This document shows positions 61,834 to 64,000 of a stretch of DNA of 64,000 nucleotides, piece after piece. Each line of letters starts with the position of its first letter. Position 1 is the first letter of the stretch. The position numbers and the translations under genes were made by a program. The notes under the pieces are model-generated. The model made no database searches. It had not been told where the DNA came from and saw only the letters and a program-made list of their open reading frames with translations. This DNA comes from CBDBCK01 sp965203345 (GTDB lineage Bacteria; Chloroflexota; Dehalococcoidia; Lucifugimonadales; Lucifugimonadaceae): NCBI GenBank assembly GCA_965203345.1, contig CBDBCK010000027.1:1-64000 (forward strand), read 5' to 3'.

Positions 61834-63819
61834 ATGGGGAATCACATGACAACTAAAAATGGATCTGCACTCATATGGTATAAAGTCGCCTCTTTGGATG
61901 AACTACCGGAAGGGCGCGTTAAGACAGTAACGGCAGGCCATAAAAGTATAGCGCTTACCCATTACGATGGACGTTACGGAGCGTTGGATAACCGGTGCCC
62001 ACACCAAGGTGGACCGCTTGGTGAAGGCTCCATTGAGAAAGGCTTATTGCGCTGTCCATGGCATGGATGGGATTATTGTCCACTAACGGGACAGGCGCCG
62101 GGTTTTGAGGACAGTTTGAAGACCTTCCCGATAGAGGAGAGATCAGACGGAGTCTACATCGGAGTAGAACCGGACGCCCCACGTAAGCGAACAGTGGGCG
62201 ACGTGGTAGCAGAAACCTTGACTGCTTGGGGTGTGAGATGGGTGTTTGGAATGGTCGGCCATTCGAACTTGGGAATGGCCGAAGCGATCAGAGTACAGGA
62301 AGAGCAAGGCAAGATGTCATACATCGGCGTCCGGCATGAGGGAGCGGCTTCTTTTGCTGTTTCTGCATATGGTAAGCTGACGGGGCGTCCTGCGGCTTGC
62401 TTGGCTATTGCTGGTCCGGGCGCTACGAATCTGCTGACCGGGCTGTGGGATGCTAATGTAGACAGATCGCCTGCTATAGCATTAACGGGACAGGTGGAAG
62501 TGCAGGTTTTAGGAACGGGTGCTTTTCAGGAGATAGATTTGCAAGCTGCTTATGGGAAGGTCGCTCAATGGACTCAGCCCTTGTTGCCCCGTAGCAATCA
62601 CGCCGAACTGGTGAACTTGGCTTGCAAGTCGGCCATACTGAACCGTGGGGTGTCCCATATGATACTGCCCGACGAGACACCTAAGCAGCTGGCAAAAACG
62701 GACATACGCCCAGGTCAACCAGAGGGAAGAGTTGCAGGAAACAGAATCCATCCGCCCGACGAATCGCTTGACGCGGCGATCAGGGTGCTGCAGGAGGTGA
62801 GGAGGCCCGTAATAGTGGCGGGCTACGGCGCGCGGTTTCAGATGGACTCTGTTGTGGAACTGGCGGAAATGCTGAGGAGCCCAATTATAACGACCTTTAA
62901 GGCCAAGGGTGTGATAAGCGATACGCATCCGTTAGCGGGAGGAGTACTGGGACGTAGTGGGACTCCAGTCGCCAGCTGGTTGATGAACGAATCCGACTGC
63001 CTGCTTGTGTTCGGTGCAAGCTTCTCTGACCATACAGGCATACACCCGAAGATAAGGACAATACAAGTAGATTTCGACCCGCTCGCCTTAGGCAAGTTCC
63101 ACTCCGTGGAGGTGCCAGTTTGGGGTGAAATAGGTGTAACTGCACATCTGATGTGTGAAATGCTGAAAGACAAACACCAAACCGAAGACCAAAGGCCAGA
63201 CGTGAAGGAAAGACAAAGACTCTGGCGAGAAGAGAAGCGTAGCCGGCTCAAGGATGATCTAGGACGCGGCGTAAACTCAGCGTCTGTGTTTGAGACGATG
63301 ACTCGCTTGATACCTGAAGACGCAGTGATAGCGGTAGATGTGGGTAATAATACCTACTCATTTGGACGCTACTTTGAGTGTAGACGTCAAGCTGTGCTTA
63401 TGTCTGGCTATCTCGGCTCGATAGGGTTTGCCTTGCCGGCAGCCATGGGTGCATGGGCGGCGACGCAGGAAGACGACCTTCGGTTTCGAGGGCGCAAGGT
63501 GGTATCAGTATCTGGCGATGGTGGATTGGGACAGTACATGGCTGAGCTTACTACGGCGGTAAAGTATAGTATGGATATAACTCACGTCCTGCTCAATAAC
63601 GGAGAACTAGGTAAGATAAGCAAAGAACAGCGTGCCGGTGAATGGGAAGTGTGGCAAACTTCTCTCCATAACCCTGATTTTGCCAAGTATGCCGAACTGT
63701 GTGGCGCATACGGTCGGAGAGTCGAAAAAAGGGAGGAACTGGACACAGTTATAACTGAGGCATTGGAGCATAACGGCCCGGCCCTTGTAGAGATAATAAC
63801 CGATCCGGAATTGATATAG
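61834..63819 (+). CDS. Rieske [2Fe-2S] domain fused to a thiamine-diphosphate enzyme
   Basis: A 661-residue protein. Residues about 14-112 are a Rieske ferredoxin-type domain with both ligand pairs (C55-P-H57 and C74-PW-H77). From about 120 on it is a full ThDP enzyme of the acetolactate-synthase/pyruvate-oxidase type. It has the catalytic Glu169 in VRHEGAASFAV, AIAGPGATNLLTGLWDA, the central domain with GYGARF, and the ThDP-metal motif GDGG (561) to NN (588-589). The two parts share one uninterrupted frame. The reaction is unknown; the Rieske part could take electrons from a bound intermediate. An internal ATG at 61846 is an alternative start. Confidence 0.9.
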   Translation: MGNHMTTKNGSALIWYKVASLDELPEGRVKTVTAGHKSIALTHYDGRYGALDNRCPHQGGPLGEGSIEKGLLRCPWHGWDYCPLTGQAPGFEDSLKTFPIEERSDGVYIGVEPDAPRKRTVGDVVAETLTAWGVRWVFGMVGHSNLGMAEAIRVQEEQGKMSYIGVRHEGAASFAVSAYGKLTGRPAACLAIAGPGATNLLTGLWDANVDRSPAIALTGQVEVQVLGTGAFQEIDLQAAYGKVAQWTQPLLPRSNHAELVNLACKSAILNRGVSHMILPDETPKQLAKTDIRPGQPEGRVAGNRIHPPDESLDAAIRVLQEVRRPVIVAGYGARFQMDSVVELAEMLRSPIITTFKAKGVISDTHPLAGGVLGRSGTPVASWLMNESDCLLVFGASFSDHTGIHPKIRTIQVDFDPLALGKFHSVEVPVWGEIGVTAHLMCEMLKDKHQTEDQRPDVKERQRLWREEKRSRLKDDLGRGVNSASVFETMTRLIPEDAVIAVDVGNNTYSFGRYFECRRQAVLMSGYLGSIGFALPAAMGAWAATQEDDLRFRGRKVVSVSGDGGLGQYMAELTTAVKYSMDITHVLLNNGELGKISKEQRAGEWEVWQTSLHNPDFAKYAELCGAYGRRVEKREELDTVITEALEHNGPALVEIITDPELI

Positions 63820-63922
63820 ACGTAGCCACCATTCTCATGCAATTCGGAAGAACTTGTTGATCATTCGTCTGTATAGACGTTGTCCCATTTCTCTAATGTT
63901 TTATATAATAGAAAGTGACGGT

Positions 63923-63997
<75 letters not shown>

Positions 63998-64000
63998 GAA

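Overview
The window looks like a genome fragment of a marine Chloroflexota bacterium of the SAR202 / Dehalococcoidia kind. This is an inference from gene content: paired dipeptide-type ABC importers, an enolase-superfamily dehydratase, a flavin-dependent LLM monooxygenase, a Gfo/Idh oxidoreductase, B12 salvage genes and a 23S rRNA gene not linked to 16S or 5S. No tool was run. Function calls rest on motifs read from the translations and on known families.

Layout. 0-10.7 kb is housekeeping: groEL (cut by the left edge) and groES behind a CIRCE-like operator, a HEPN-domain gene, holB, lysA, mazG, a lipoprotein with three FKBP domains overlapping an HpcH/HpaI aldolase gene, and two membrane-protein genes; relics of restriction-like genes lie at 5.2-5.7 kb. 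10.9-14.2 kb is a complete 23S rRNA gene. Its helix 45 carries a roughly 320-nt intervening sequence encoding a 76-residue protein with two Cys/His repeats. 14.2-20.5 kb is an accretion zone directly behind the 23S 3' end: hicAB with a coupled 15-residue leader ORF, a PH/SHOCT protein, a second broken hicB, an NYN-LOTUS protein, decayed glycosidase and DUF427 genes, and three degenerate repeats of the 23S 3' terminus. 20.7-26.6 kb holds an OpgC-like acyltransferase with a frameshifted acidic tail, a dead glycosyltransferase, an SDR, a dead GmrSD-type gene and a sulfotransferase.

26.9-46.2 kb is metabolic: cobS, two paralogous oligopeptide-type ABC importers, each followed by a convergent substrate-binding lipoprotein, and a catabolic set (2-hydroxyacid dehydrogenase, LLM oxidoreductase, enolase-superfamily dehydratase, Gfo/Idh dehydrogenase). 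46.2-48.5 kb contains an inverted, decayed second 23S rRNA copy whose middle is replaced by a broken yccF-like gene, plus a dispersed repeat shared with the zone behind the real 23S gene. 48.9-52.9 kb is a cobalamin uptake and adenosylation operon (btuC-btuF-btuD-cobO) under a cobalamin riboswitch. 53.1-61.4 kb is a surface-polysaccharide cluster (UDP-sugar dehydrogenase, epimerase, four glycosyltransferases, an IMPase-type phosphatase). The end holds a Rieske-ThDP enzyme fusion between tRNA-Ile and initiator tRNA genes; tRNA-Gly lies at 53.1 kb.

The strongest candidate for something undescribed is the link between 23S rRNA sequences and small inserted genes: a non-S23 Cys/His mini-protein inside the 23S gene, hicAB and other cassettes stacked behind its 3' end between repeated copies of that end, and a yccF-like gene inside a dead second 23S copy. 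Several genes carry single small indels, so real decay must be separated from assembly error.
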